Assembly (NCBI GenBank): GCA_040382095.1
Contig: JBEIGB010000005.1
Coordinates: 1-64,000, forward strand
DNA length: 64,000 nucleotides
Reading direction: 5' to 3'
Source of the DNA: JADJPL01 sp040382095
GTDB taxonomy: Bacteria > Bacteroidota > Bacteroidia > Chitinophagales > Saprospiraceae
The notes beneath the pieces are model-generated. The model saw nothing but the letters and a program-made list of their open reading frames with translations. It was not told where the DNA came from and did not search any database. Position numbers and translations under genes: made by a program. Positions 52,772 to 62,230 of this stretch are shown in pieces; the first letter of the stretch is position 1, and each line of letters starts with the position of its first letter.

Positions 52772-53558
52772 TGGGGTAATCGCACTATTGATTTTTATGC
52801 CCGGCCTTGCGCCTGCTCAAACAAGCTGGGGTGGGGCAGTGCTGGAATGGGAGACCACGATAGGTGCAAAAGGCTTGTCCGTGGATAGGCTCGGGCAGGT
52901 TTATGTACTTACCCCTGACCAGCAATTGGTGCGGTTTGGTGCGGATGGCGTGCCTAAGGGGGTATTTGCACAACCTGCGCTGGGTCGCCTGAGCGGGATA
53001 GATGTCAGCGACCCGCTCTCTCCGCTACTTTGGTATCCCGATTTCCAGGCGGTTGTACTATTGGACCGGACGATGGGTTTACTTGCGACCCTTTACCTTC
53101 CTTCAGAAGTTTTTGCTTACCCCACACTGGTAGCCAGGGGTAGAGATAACCGTATCTGGGTATTTGACAAATTCCATAATCGCTTGATGTCTATTGATGC
53201 ACAGGGGCGTTTACTGGGGCAGAGCCAGGAGCTCAGCCTGGGGGCGCAAGGGCCGAAAGATCCACAGTTGCTGGTAGGGGACGAGGAGGGCTTTTTTCTT
53301 TGCGATAGTCTCCAGGGCTTGTGGCGTTTTGATCGTCTTGGTCAATTTCAGTATTTTGTTCCTGAAAAAAATATACAGGCAGTTCTTCCTTTGTCAGGCA
53401 ATCGGGCTATTCTTCGCAGTGGGGATGGTTTTTTACTGCTCGATATTGGACGGCTGCCCACGCCTGTTGATTTTCCTTTTGCTGCGGTATTTCTTTCGCT
53501 GCAGGGAGATGTTATGGCTACCTGGGGAGGAGGGGTCCTGCGATACTACCGGAAATAA
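52749..53558 (+). CDS. Exported beta-propeller-like protein, TTG start inferred
   Basis: About 269 residues. A signal peptide (GNGVIALLIFMPGLAPAQ) needs a start upstream of the ATG at 52797. The TTG at 52749 gives a basic n-region (GGRCRG) and overlaps lpxH by 23 bp. The mature part has repeated beta segments of about 40 residues resembling an NHL or WD-type propeller (GLSVDRLGQVYVLTPDQQLVR, NRIWVFDKFHNRLMSIDAQG). No catalytic motif is seen. It is probably periplasmic or surface exposed; function unknown. Confidence 0.7.
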   Translation: MGGRCRGNGVIALLIFMPGLAPAQTSWGGAVLEWETTIGAKGLSVDRLGQVYVLTPDQQLVRFGADGVPKGVFAQPALGRLSGIDVSDPLSPLLWYPDFQAVVLLDRTMGLLATLYLPSEVFAYPTLVARGRDNRIWVFDKFHNRLMSIDAQGRLLGQSQELSLGAQGPKDPQLLVGDEEGFFLCDSLQGLWRFDRLGQFQYFVPEKNIQAVLPLSGNRAILRSGDGFLLLDIGRLPTPVDFPFAAVFLSLQGDVMATWGGGVLRYYRK

Positions 53559-53690
53559 AAAAATCCCCTTCTTTGCAGAAGAGGATCAAAATGGCATTGT
53601 GGAGTTAACAGAACTTCTATGCTGACATTTGCAATATATCTTCGGGGCGTGCGTGTATCGCATTTATGAATCAAAGGACGTGGATTTTGG

Positions 53691-54944
53691 TTACCCCTCG
53701 TCTTCGTCCCTGGTAGGTCGGCCCGCCTGGAGTTGGTCCTGATAATCGCGCAGCACTTCCCATTCGTTGTTCATTGCCAGTCTGGCCTGTGCTGGCCATG
53801 TATCGGCGCTTACGAAATGTAGCTGCGGTGCAGTGATCTGAATAATCGTTTCCAACTCGCCTGGGTCGCTTTTTGACAGATCTTCAAAAGTCAGGATACC
53901 TGCCTTATGCAGGATTTCTTCGATGGCCGGGCCTATTCCTTCAACGACTTTGAGGTCGTCGGCGCTGCTTTGAGGGGCATTAGGGATTTGATTTTCTTCA
54001 GGTTGGAGCTGCATAAGACGACTTGCCTGGCCAACCCAGTCGTCTTTTAGGATGCGACCATCAAAAAATTCGATTTGCCGGGTGACCGTTTCAATTTTTT
54101 CCGTATCCCAACTGGCGATTTCCTGGAAGGTAAAGATCCCGATTTCATTGAGCTTTTTTTGCAGGAAAGGGCCAATGCCGTTTATCAGGGTCAGGTTGTC
54201 CGATATAAGGGCTGAGCGCGTATCACCGGGGATGGGGTCAACAACGAAGCGGATGGGTTCGAAGAGGATTTCTTCTTGCTCTTTATCTTCGTATAGTGGA
54301 GCTGATGGGGCTGGTTCTAAAGACCTTGACGCTGTAGGTGTGTCGGTTTTTGGAAACCGGTGTTGATCTCGGGACTGTTCGAGTTGGCGGAGGCGTTGTT
54401 CGATTTCAGAAAGGCGTGATTCTGCGAAAGTACCGATTAATGTCTGGGAAGTCCCCATGATTTTTTCCTCTTCGGAAGCACTGGTCACCTCCGAGGCGCC
54501 CTGCTGTGCAATTAACTGGGCGTTACGGGTTTTTAGGCCGATGATCTGGTCGTTGAGGTCTTCTATTGTGGTCAGGTATTGTTTTACCGTTGCGGTTGCC
54601 TTATCGAGGTGATATTGGGTAGAGGAGCGGTCATTTTCCAGCTGCTGTTTATCTGCTTCCAACTGCCTGTACCCCGCGCTTGTTGCTTCGAGCTCAAATT
54701 GGAGCCGGTTTAAGTCTGCTTTCAGAAGGTCGAGGGCTTCATTTAGTTTTTGACTTTCTGCATCTGCTGCCGACAGCATGGCTGTTTGCTGGGCCAATGT
54801 GAGATCCGATGCCTTTATTTTAGACCTGTTGATCCACCAGGCCCCCAGGAATCCAATCATAAAGGCAAGAATTGCCAGGGTCAGTACGAGGATGGTTTCC
54901 TGAGCGTCCCATGCGCTGAATAACTGAGCAAAGTTTCGGTTCAT
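53691..54944 (-). CDS. Membrane-anchored coiled-coil protein with two HhH domains
   Basis: A 417-residue protein. One membrane span (about 17-38) is followed by a long coiled coil (about 45-150). Two C-terminal helix-hairpin-helix repeats start LTLINGIGPFLQKKLNEIGI (about 252) and LKVVEGIGPAIEEILHKAGI (about 333), resembling the flap endonuclease-1-like HhH domains. HhH motifs bind DNA without sequence specificity. A chromosome tether or envelope scaffold is possible; no enzyme motif is present. Confidence 0.75.
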   Translation of the reverse strand: MNRNFAQLFSAWDAQETILVLTLAILAFMIGFLGAWWINRSKIKASDLTLAQQTAMLSAADAESQKLNEALDLLKADLNRLQFELEATSAGYRQLEADKQQLENDRSSTQYHLDKATATVKQYLTTIEDLNDQIIGLKTRNAQLIAQQGASEVTSASEEEKIMGTSQTLIGTFAESRLSEIEQRLRQLEQSRDQHRFPKTDTPTASRSLEPAPSAPLYEDKEQEEILFEPIRFVVDPIPGDTRSALISDNLTLINGIGPFLQKKLNEIGIFTFQEIASWDTEKIETVTRQIEFFDGRILKDDWVGQASRLMQLQPEENQIPNAPQSSADDLKVVEGIGPAIEEILHKAGILTFEDLSKSDPGELETIIQITAPQLHFVSADTWPAQARLAMNNEWEVLRDYQDQLQAGRPTRDEDEG

Positions 54945-55100
54945 AGCCTGAAAAATTTATGATGGCCAATTCTACAAAGGTAGGTTTAAGAGGGAACAAA
55001 CTTTTATTTTTGTTGAGTTTATTTGACCGTAAGTAAATATTTTGTGCACAGAAAAACAGTAGAAGAAGAGAAGCGAATAGATGAAAAATATAAACAGCGT

Positions 55101-55484
55101 ATGAAATTTCGGTGTACCGCGAACAGCATTCGCTTCCGGGTGCGCAAGTCTGATCTTGAGGCATTGGAGAGTCGGGGGGAAGTCCGGGAGCGGATAACCT
55201 TTGGTCCGGGAGTTGTCCTTTCTTTTGTGTTGAAGCTGGGAGAAGGGGAAGCCATCCATGCAGGCTTTTTTCAGGGTGCCGTCATTGTTGAGGTACCCCG
55301 CAGGGTGGCCCGGGAGTGGATAAGCTCTGCGGAAGTAGGCCTGGAGGTTTTCCAGGGGACGGGGGTTGAAGGAGCGGTTTTACATGTCCTCATCGAGAAA
55401 GATTTTCCTTGCCGGCATACTACGGAAGCGAACCGCGAGGACACTTTTTACGAGCTTGCCCCGGAGGATCCTTCCGTATGCTGA
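55101..55484 (+). CDS. DUF7009 family protein
   Basis: A 127-residue cytosolic protein beginning MKFRCTANSIRFRVRKSDLEAL, which matches the start of DUF7009 proteins. A central beta segment ends in VLIEKDFPCRHTTEANRED, the family's conserved C-terminal stretch. It is divergent from the HhH gene. The in-frame start at 55023 adds a charged stretch not found in homologues. Function unknown. Confidence 0.75.
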   Translation: MKFRCTANSIRFRVRKSDLEALESRGEVRERITFGPGVVLSFVLKLGEGEAIHAGFFQGAVIVEVPRRVAREWISSAEVGLEVFQGTGVEGAVLHVLIEKDFPCRHTTEANREDTFYELAPEDPSVC

Positions 55485-55636
55485 GGCTATCCGACGTATT
55501 TAAAGTTTTTATATATATTCCATGCGATCATGGCGGTCTGGAAACGGATTATTTTCCCGCTAAGCGCCCCTGGGAGGGGGTACGGAAGGCTTGTTGCATG
55601 ATGGCTTCCGGCGTGGGCGTAAACCTGCCCGCGCGA

Positions 55637-57037
55637 TCAGATTAACTGTCCGGATGCCCAGGAGAGCGCCAGGAGGTTTTTGCGCAGTATTGCCTGTAGC
55701 TTGATTAGTTTAAGCCTTGCTTCCAGGAGCTTTTGTTCACGGGTATTCAGGAGGAAGACCGAGCTTTCCCCCAGGTCGAATTTAATTTGTTCGGCTTCGA
55801 AAAGCTGGGCATAATTGCGGGCAACTTCCGTATAGAGGGCGATTTGTTGTTGGGTGGTTTGTAATTCGTTGAAGTAGTTTCTGATTTTTGCTTCTTGTTC
55901 AGCGAGTTTTCTGTCAAATTTATTACCGGTAATAATTTGTTTGAGCCGGACATTTTCCATTTTCCCTTGTTCTTTGCGCAGGAAGAGAGGGAAGGAGAAA
56001 TTCAGGCCCCATTTATAATTACCGGTGAGGATGGGTAGGAAATCTGTACCGGTGGACAGGATATTATAGGAAAAGTCGAGGCGGGGTTTGAATTGTTCGG
56101 CGGCGATCCGGCGGTCCACGTTGAGTATCTGCAGTTCTACGGCGAGGTCTTGCAGGTCTGGATGGCGTTTGGCGAGATCGAGGAGGTATTGTTCGAGTAC
56201 CGGGTTTTGGTTACTGGGGGGGAGTGGCAGAGGTTCTGGAATCAAAACGTTGAGGGCGTTTGTCCAAACGGGTTTGCCTTGTTCCCAGAAAAAAGTTTCG
56301 AGGGTTTGACGGGCATTGGCGCGTTCCAGGAGGGCTTCGTTGAGGTCGAAGCTGCGGTTTTGGAGCTGGATGTACGTCTCGAGGGTATCAATGGCCGGCT
56401 TATCGCCCTGGATGAAGCTTTCGGCAACGATTTTCAGGCGCTGTGCGGCGACATCTGCTGCCTGCTGAAAGATTTGTACCTGGTAATGGGCGAGTGCCCA
56501 GTCGAGGTATGCGAGACCTGCACCAAACAAGAAATCGTTAAGCTGGGACCGGCGCTGTGCGGCGCCTCCTTGCAGTCCCAATCGGGCTTGCTGCAACTCT
56601 GCACGAAAAGGATCAAACAAGAGGCCGTTGAGCAAGGGGACGTTAATTCCCAGGACGGCCTGGCCTTCTGCGGGGAGATTGTTTTCCGGGTTTAAAAATT
56701 GACCTCGTGCCAGGTTGAACTCTGATTTTACGGATACTCCGAATGCAGACTGGACTTTGATTCCGGCAGATCCGACAGAGAAATAATTTTTGCCATCGAA
56801 GGATTTTTGATCCCAGATACCGTATGCTTTGGGGTCGAACGCACCTTTGGCCATACGCAGATTGGCTTCTGCCTGTTGGATTACCAGGTCAGCATTACGG
56901 GCGGCCGGATGGTAAGCAGCAACGCTGCGGAGGAATTCCTCGAGCGATAAAGCCGAGGGGTTTTCGCCCGGTTCCTGGGCGGACAGTGGCCCATTGACAA
57001 GAAGGCCGATCAGGAGAAACAAGAAGGATTTGTGCAT
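55637..57037 (-). CDS. TolC family outer membrane efflux protein
   Basis: A 466-residue outer-membrane channel component. Signal peptide to about 21 (GLLVNGPLSAQ) and two TolC-type repeats of helices and beta strands, with AAYHPAARNADLVIQQAEAN and QQEARIRNYFN-like coiled segments. It ends in a helix rich in Leu (ARLKLIKLQAILRKNLLALSW). It is the last gene of the ABC-HlyD-TolC run and would form the outer exit duct. The ATG at 57037 begins the signal peptide. Confidence 0.9.
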   Translation of the reverse strand: MHKSFLFLLIGLLVNGPLSAQEPGENPSALSLEEFLRSVAAYHPAARNADLVIQQAEANLRMAKGAFDPKAYGIWDQKSFDGKNYFSVGSAGIKVQSAFGVSVKSEFNLARGQFLNPENNLPAEGQAVLGINVPLLNGLLFDPFRAELQQARLGLQGGAAQRRSQLNDFLFGAGLAYLDWALAHYQVQIFQQAADVAAQRLKIVAESFIQGDKPAIDTLETYIQLQNRSFDLNEALLERANARQTLETFFWEQGKPVWTNALNVLIPEPLPLPPSNQNPVLEQYLLDLAKRHPDLQDLAVELQILNVDRRIAAEQFKPRLDFSYNILSTGTDFLPILTGNYKWGLNFSFPLFLRKEQGKMENVRLKQIITGNKFDRKLAEQEAKIRNYFNELQTTQQQIALYTEVARNYAQLFEAEQIKFDLGESSVFLLNTREQKLLEARLKLIKLQAILRKNLLALSWASGQLI

Positions 57038-57065
57038 ACTTGTAAAACTTTCCTGGCCTGATGAA

Positions 57066-58442
57066 CTATTTAATTGATTTGATCGGTGCCTCCCATTTGA
57101 ACCTTTTACTTCCTTCAGCTTTAGGGTCGTAGTATTCCGGGGGGAATCCATTTAGCTGCCGCCATAGCTCGTACCAGAGCGGGACGTTATTCAGCATGAT
57201 AATCCCATTTGCACCGGAACCTGGGCGCAGGGCATCCGGCCAGCTTTTGTTTTTGCTGTTGGGGGCAACCAGAAGCCGGTACCGGCCATTTTCGCTGATG
57301 ATATTGTCAATGGCCACAATTTCCCCCTGAAAGGTACCGAAAGATGCGCCCGGCCAACCGGAAAAAATGAATGCCGGCCAGCCATCGAAAATAAACCGTA
57401 CCTCTTTACCTGGTTTGATCAGGGGGAAATCCATTGGACGGACATAAATCTCTACAGCCAGCTCATAGTCGGCGGGGAGGATACTTACAATGGCATCCCC
57501 TTCTTTGATGGTTTCCCCGATACCAACCTGAAGGGCTTTGGCAATAATCCCATCTTGAGGGGCGGTAATAAACCGCAGGCCTGTGCGGCGTGCATAGTTG
57601 GAAGCCTGGATAGAAAGCTTGCTGACCGTCGCTTCGGCATCGAGCTGATCCGATAACGTGCCGAACTGGTCTGATTCGGCCTTGGCGATTTTTTGTTGAT
57701 ATTCATACAGGATGGTGGTCAGCTCCAGGCGTGCATTGACCAGTTCGTTGCGGCTGACGAGGAGGTTGTTTTCGGATCCGATGCGTTTGGCAGAGGTTTC
57801 CTGTAACTTTACGCGTTTGTCTTCCACGTCTTTGAGTGAGACGATACCTTGCCTGTAGAGGGTGTCGGCGCGCTTCCACTGCCGTTCTGCGATGGTGTTT
57901 TCCAGTTGGGCGCGTACCAGGTCGATGCTGTCCGAAGCCACTTTGAAGAGCGATTGCTGGACTTTGTTTCGAAGTTGTTGCTCTTTGAAATCCAGTTCCA
58001 GCCGCATGGCGCGGATTTGGTCGCCTAAGGCAGTAATTTTTTTGCCATAAGCGCCGATTGCCGCGCTTTTAGCCTGTACTTGTTGTTCCGTGCGAGGTAC
58101 GAGTTGCGGGTCGAAGTAGTCATCTTTAATTTCGGAGAGGAATACGATAGTATCTCCGGCTTTGACGGCCTGGCCTTCTTGTACGAACCATTTTTCAATC
58201 CTCCCTGGCAGGGTGCTGTGTATCGTTTGGGGGCGGTGTTCTGGCCGGAGTACGGTCACTTTTCCTTTGGACTGGATATTTTGTGTCCACGGCAGGAAGA
58301 GAAATACGAGAAAAGCTATGAAGAAAGAGAGCAACCAACGGACAAAGAGGCGGTTGCTATTGGAGGTTTTGACCCTTTTGTAACTGTCGAATGATTCGAT
58401 TTCGAACCGTTCGTTTATCGAGTTATTACTTATATTGAGCAT
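57066..58442 (-). CDS. HlyD family periplasmic adaptor
   Basis: A 458-residue membrane-fusion protein: one N-terminal span (about 33-51), a lipoyl-like half (STLPGRIEKWFVQEGQAVKAGDTI, about 93-115), a long alpha-helical hairpin (about 135-290), the second lipoyl half and a beta-barrel domain. It would bridge the inner-membrane ABC protein and the TolC-like channel. It lies 14 bp downstream of the ABC gene. Confidence 0.93.
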   Translation of the reverse strand: MLNISNNSINERFEIESFDSYKRVKTSNSNRLFVRWLLSFFIAFLVFLFLPWTQNIQSKGKVTVLRPEHRPQTIHSTLPGRIEKWFVQEGQAVKAGDTIVFLSEIKDDYFDPQLVPRTEQQVQAKSAAIGAYGKKITALGDQIRAMRLELDFKEQQLRNKVQQSLFKVASDSIDLVRAQLENTIAERQWKRADTLYRQGIVSLKDVEDKRVKLQETSAKRIGSENNLLVSRNELVNARLELTTILYEYQQKIAKAESDQFGTLSDQLDAEATVSKLSIQASNYARRTGLRFITAPQDGIIAKALQVGIGETIKEGDAIVSILPADYELAVEIYVRPMDFPLIKPGKEVRFIFDGWPAFIFSGWPGASFGTFQGEIVAIDNIISENGRYRLLVAPNSKNKSWPDALRPGSGANGIIMLNNVPLWYELWRQLNGFPPEYYDPKAEGSKRFKWEAPIKSIK

Positions 58443-58456
58443 GGCTTTGAGGCAGG

Positions 58457-60235
58457 TTAGTGATCAGAAGGTGGCAGGTGCAACCAGTTGTTTTGGTCTG
58501 GATCAAAGATGTTGCTGAAATGCCTGCCGGATTTCGCCAGTTCGGCAAATGTGCCAGATTCCACGACCTTTCCTTCCTTAAGGATAATCACCCTTTGGCA
58601 GTGGGATGCCATGATAGGGTCATTAGAAACGAGGATTAGGGTCCAGGGGCGGTCGGGCCGTGTAAGCGTCTGGATGATCGTGTGGCGGTCCTGTGGTTCG
58701 AGGACGGAGAAAGTGTCTTCTACCACAACGAGTTTGGATTCGCGTACAATGGCCCTGGCCATGAGGATTTTAATGCGCATATTGCGCGATATGTTGCGTC
58801 CTTCCGGGGAGAGGAGCGTGTTGAAACCATCGGGCAGCTTTCGTATGGCTTTTGCGAGGCCGAGATTTTCTGTAGTTTGGATAACCTTTTCAAGCGGGAG
58901 GTCGGGGTCGCCAATGGTGATATTTTCCAGTATTGTACCACTAAAGATATGGTCTTCTGCAAAGAACTCCCCGATGTGGTGCCGGAAGCTGTCGAGTTGG
59001 AGGCTGCGTAAAGGAAAGCCATTGTAAGAAATACTCCCTTTGAAATTTGGGAACAGCCCCGCGAGTAATTCGAGCAGGGTCGTTTTGCCTGACCCATTGT
59101 ATCCGGATATGCACAATGTTTCACCTGATGGGATATCTAGATAGAGATCGTTCAGTACTTTTCGTTCTGAATCGGGAAAGGAGAACGATACCCCTTCCAG
59201 TTGAACGTGAATACCGTAGCCTTTATCGCAGCGTTCAAAAGAAAGCCCACTATTATCTTCGAGGGGCAGGTCGGTCACATAGCCCAGCTTATCCAGTGCG
59301 GTCAACACATCGTAAATCGTTTCCATCGTAACGATCATTTTCTCGACTGAGCTGATGACGAGGATGACTACGATATCTGCGGCAACGAATTGCCCGATAT
59401 TGATTTCGTTTTGTAAAACCAGATAGCTGCCCAGGGCCAGCAGCGAGGCCATTACGATAACCTCAAAAACAATGATGCTGGCGTATTGTCCCCTTAGGAT
59501 TTTGAAATGAGCCATTCTGCTTTTGAGATACTCACCAGTGAGTGCATCGGTGCGGCGAAGCGCGTAGGGGGTATCGCCTGCCAACTTGAAGGTAGTGAGC
59601 GACCTGCCTTGTTCTTCAAGCCAGTGGGCTACTTCATATTTGTACTTGGACTCTTTGATGCTGGTGGCCAGTGCACGTGCACCAGTGACCCGCAGGATCA
59701 AAAAAATGAAAGCCATCAGCACAACACTGAAAAATACATACAGCGGATGGTAGAAAGAAATGAGCATCAGCCCAAAAAAAATCTGGAGGACAGCGGTGGA
59801 GAAGTCCATCAGTATTTTGGGCAGGCCTTTTTGTAAGGTAATGGTGTCGAAGAAGCGGTTGATAAGCTCCGGAGGGTAATAATTTTTAAGGGTGTCGAGA
59901 CGAAACCTCGGGATCCGGTAAGAAAAATCGAACGCCGAACGGGCAAAAATACGCTGCTGTATGACTTCGATCACCGACATCTGCATGATCTTCAAAATGC
60001 CAGAGAAAGCGATTGCCGCTGTGACGAGGGCAATCAGCAAAACTAATGAAGCCGACTGCGTGCCACCAGCCACGAGGCCCAGGATCGCCTGGACGCCCAG
60101 CGGGAGGGTGAGGGTAATCAGCCCTGCAAAAATCGCATAAATATAAACGTAAGCAATGTCTTTACCGTCCATCGCAAGCATACGAAAGAAGCGTTGGGAT
60201 GGAGTCAGACCCTCAACGGAATGGTTATTGCCCAT
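58457..60235 (-). CDS. ABC exporter with a degenerate ATPase domain
   Basis: A 592-residue type-IV-fold exporter with six spans (about 25-320) and a C-terminal ATPase (from about 345). Walker A is intact (GYNGSGKTT, 378-386). The Q-loop Gln is missing (EFFAEDHIF), the LSGGQ signature is replaced by SPEGRNISRNM, Walker B reads LVVVED with Glu506-Asp507 in place of Asp-Glu, and the H-loop His is Asn538 (LVSNDP). There is no C39 peptidase domain. It is linked to HlyD and TolC genes, so it is the inner part of a tripartite exporter with unusual energetics. Substrate unknown. Confidence 0.9.
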   Translation of the reverse strand: MGNNHSVEGLTPSQRFFRMLAMDGKDIAYVYIYAIFAGLITLTLPLGVQAILGLVAGGTQSASLVLLIALVTAAIAFSGILKIMQMSVIEVIQQRIFARSAFDFSYRIPRFRLDTLKNYYPPELINRFFDTITLQKGLPKILMDFSTAVLQIFFGLMLISFYHPLYVFFSVVLMAFIFLILRVTGARALATSIKESKYKYEVAHWLEEQGRSLTTFKLAGDTPYALRRTDALTGEYLKSRMAHFKILRGQYASIIVFEVIVMASLLALGSYLVLQNEINIGQFVAADIVVILVISSVEKMIVTMETIYDVLTALDKLGYVTDLPLEDNSGLSFERCDKGYGIHVQLEGVSFSFPDSERKVLNDLYLDIPSGETLCISGYNGSGKTTLLELLAGLFPNFKGSISYNGFPLRSLQLDSFRHHIGEFFAEDHIFSGTILENITIGDPDLPLEKVIQTTENLGLAKAIRKLPDGFNTLLSPEGRNISRNMRIKILMARAIVRESKLVVVEDTFSVLEPQDRHTIIQTLTRPDRPWTLILVSNDPIMASHCQRVIILKEGKVVESGTFAELAKSGRHFSNIFDPDQNNWLHLPPSDH

Positions 60236-60394
60236 TGTTAGGTTAAAATTTGCTGGACAGGGATTACATCTCGCTCAAAAATATACTTTGTTTCCCGCTT
60301 TTAATAAATTTTTTATGCCTGGCAGGTTGGGTAATACCCGCAGCAGGATAGTATTGCAGCAGAAAAACAATGCTGTATGGTAGGCCGTAAAGGC

Positions 60395-60928
60395 CTAATT
60401 CAGTATGTCGGCTACCTGCGGGGCATTATAAAGCGACTTTAATTCCCCCTGGAGCTTTTGCCGGGCGAAGAAGATACGGCTTTTTACTGTGCCAAGTGGC
60501 ACGCCAAGGGTAAGGGCGATTTCTTCGTACTTATAACCCTCGAAGTGCATGAGGAAGGGGATACGCGCCCATTCTTCCAGGTTTGCTATTGCCCGCTGGA
60601 TCTCTTCCTGCATGACAGTGGACTCCCCGTCATTTCCGGCTATTGCATTGCCTGAATCGAGCAGGAAGTCATTGGAGGTGCTGTCGTTCATCACCTGGCG
60701 GCGACGGCGCTTGCGATAGTCATTGATAAACGAATTGCGCAGAATGGTCATCAGCCAGGCACGGAGGTTGGTTTGGGGCTGGTAACGGTCGCGGTATTTG
60801 AATGCCTTGTAAGCAGTTTCCTGCACCAAATCCCTTGCAGAATCCTCATCTCTGGTGAGGTTAAGCGCAAAATTGAAGAGTACTTTTTCTTCTCTTGAAA
60901 ATTGAGCGGTGAATTCAACGGTGGACAT
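60395..60928 (-). CDS. ECF-type RNA polymerase sigma factor, second copy
   Basis: A 177-residue sigma-70 factor closely related to the one at 2709-3245. Region 2 carries RDLVQETAYKAFKYRDRY and LRAWLMTILRNSFINDYRKR; region 4 carries YKYEEIALTLGVPLGTVKSR. The start at 60928 aligns with its paralogue. No anti-sigma gene is nearby. It lies upstream of the exporter genes on the same strand, separated by 159 bp. Confidence 0.9.
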   Translation of the reverse strand: MSTVEFTAQFSREEKVLFNFALNLTRDEDSARDLVQETAYKAFKYRDRYQPQTNLRAWLMTILRNSFINDYRKRRRRQVMNDSTSNDFLLDSGNAIAGNDGESTVMQEEIQRAIANLEEWARIPFLMHFEGYKYEEIALTLGVPLGTVKSRIFFARQKLQGELKSLYNAPQVADILN

Positions 60929-60979
60929 GGTATATGGTTTTATGGTTACTGACAGAAATAATAGTATTACTTTTAAATA

Positions 60980-60987
60980 CAAATGTA
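60980..60987 (-). promoter_or_regulatory. -7 box of the second ECF sigma gene
   Basis: On the minus strand TACATTTG (60987-60980) fits TAnnTTTG. The -33 position has no TTG, so it is weaker than the promoter of the first sigma gene. The predicted leader is about 45 nt, the same as for its paralogue. Confidence 0.4.
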
Positions 60988-61189
60988 ACGCTTTCTCTAC
61001 TGAAGGGTTTATTTTTTTGCTTCTTTTTTTTAAATACTTATCTTTAAATGCAATCGCGTTATTGCGAGTGGATGATGGACTTTTTCCCTTTTCACAGTCA
61101 AAGGAAAAGCAGGTGAGGGATCAGGAGGGCTATCGGGAGCTGGAAGGCCCTGATCTTTCGCCGCAATCCGTAAAATATTACTTTACGGC

Positions 61190-62128
61190 ATGACGAATAT
61201 GCACTGGCAATCCTATATCAATGGTTTTCGTGCCCATTTGATGCTCGAACGAGGGCTTTCGGTGCATACCGTTGCCGCTTATCTGAGGGATATCGAAAAG
61301 CTTGCGGGGTTCTGTGGCGAATCTGGCCGCTCAAAGGCGCCATCAGAGGTAGGGATGTCTGACCTCCTGGACTTTCTGAAATTGCTGAATGGGCTGGGCC
61401 TGGGCCGGCGTTCCCAGGCGAGGCTGCTTTCTGCCCTGAAGACTTTTTTCAAATACCTGATCATTGAGAATGTGATTGCCGAAAATCCCACTGCGCTAAT
61501 CGAAGGCCCCAAACTCCTGCGCGATATCCCTGCGACTTTGACCGTGGCGGAAGTACGGCGGATGCTCCATGCAGTGGATGTCAGCACTCCCCATGGCCTT
61601 CGCAACCGTGCAATGCTCGAAACTCTCTATGCTTGCGGGATTCGGGTGAGCGAGCTTTGTACCTTGCGCACCCAGCACATCTATCCTGACCTCGGATTTA
61701 TAAAAGTCCTTGGAAAGGGGAATAAAGAGCGGCTTGTGCCTATCGGTGAGGATGCGCTCAGGCAGATTGCCCTGTATATTGCACACGTACGGGACAAATT
61801 GCCGGTAATATCCCAGGCAGACGAACCTTTTCTGTTCCTGAACAGAAGGGGGAAAAAGCTAAGCCGGGTCATGGTATTCAATATTGTGGTGGAAACAGCG
61901 CGGGCGGCAGGAATTAAAAAACAAGTGAGCCCGCACACTTTTCGCCATTCTTTTGCCACGCATCTGATCGAGGGGGGAGCAGATTTAAAAGCAGTCCAGG
62001 AGATGCTTGGGCACGAATCCATCCTGACCACAGAAATCTATACGCATTTAGACAATGCATATCTGCGGGAAACCCTGCTGCGGTTTCATCCCTCGAGCCG
62101 TCGTTTCCACGTCAATGAGGAAGAGTGA
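61190..62128 (+). CDS. xerD: Tyrosine recombinase XerD
   Basis: A 312-residue site-specific recombinase of chromosome dimer resolution. The N-terminal SAM-like domain (about 1-105) is followed by the catalytic core with Arg in ACGIRVSELCTL, Lys in LGKGNKERLVPI, His-Arg in SPHTFRHSFATHL, His in LGHESILTTEIY and the Tyr in EIYTHLD. All catalytic residues are present. A perfect 7-bp inverted repeat (CCGTAAA 61168-61174 and TTTACGG 61182-61188) ends 1 bp before the ATG. Confidence 0.94.
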   Translation: MTNMHWQSYINGFRAHLMLERGLSVHTVAAYLRDIEKLAGFCGESGRSKAPSEVGMSDLLDFLKLLNGLGLGRRSQARLLSALKTFFKYLIIENVIAENPTALIEGPKLLRDIPATLTVAEVRRMLHAVDVSTPHGLRNRAMLETLYACGIRVSELCTLRTQHIYPDLGFIKVLGKGNKERLVPIGEDALRQIALYIAHVRDKLPVISQADEPFLFLNRRGKKLSRVMVFNIVVETARAAGIKKQVSPHTFRHSFATHLIEGGADLKAVQEMLGHESILTTEIYTHLDNAYLRETLLRFHPSSRRFHVNEEE

Positions 62129-62230
62129 GCGGTGGCCTGCCGGCCGGTAAAATCCCTGCAATTGGTAAAATCCTGTGAATCCTGTTGTCCTTTGTCTATT
62201 TTTACGGCGCAATCCTGCAAAATTCAGTAT

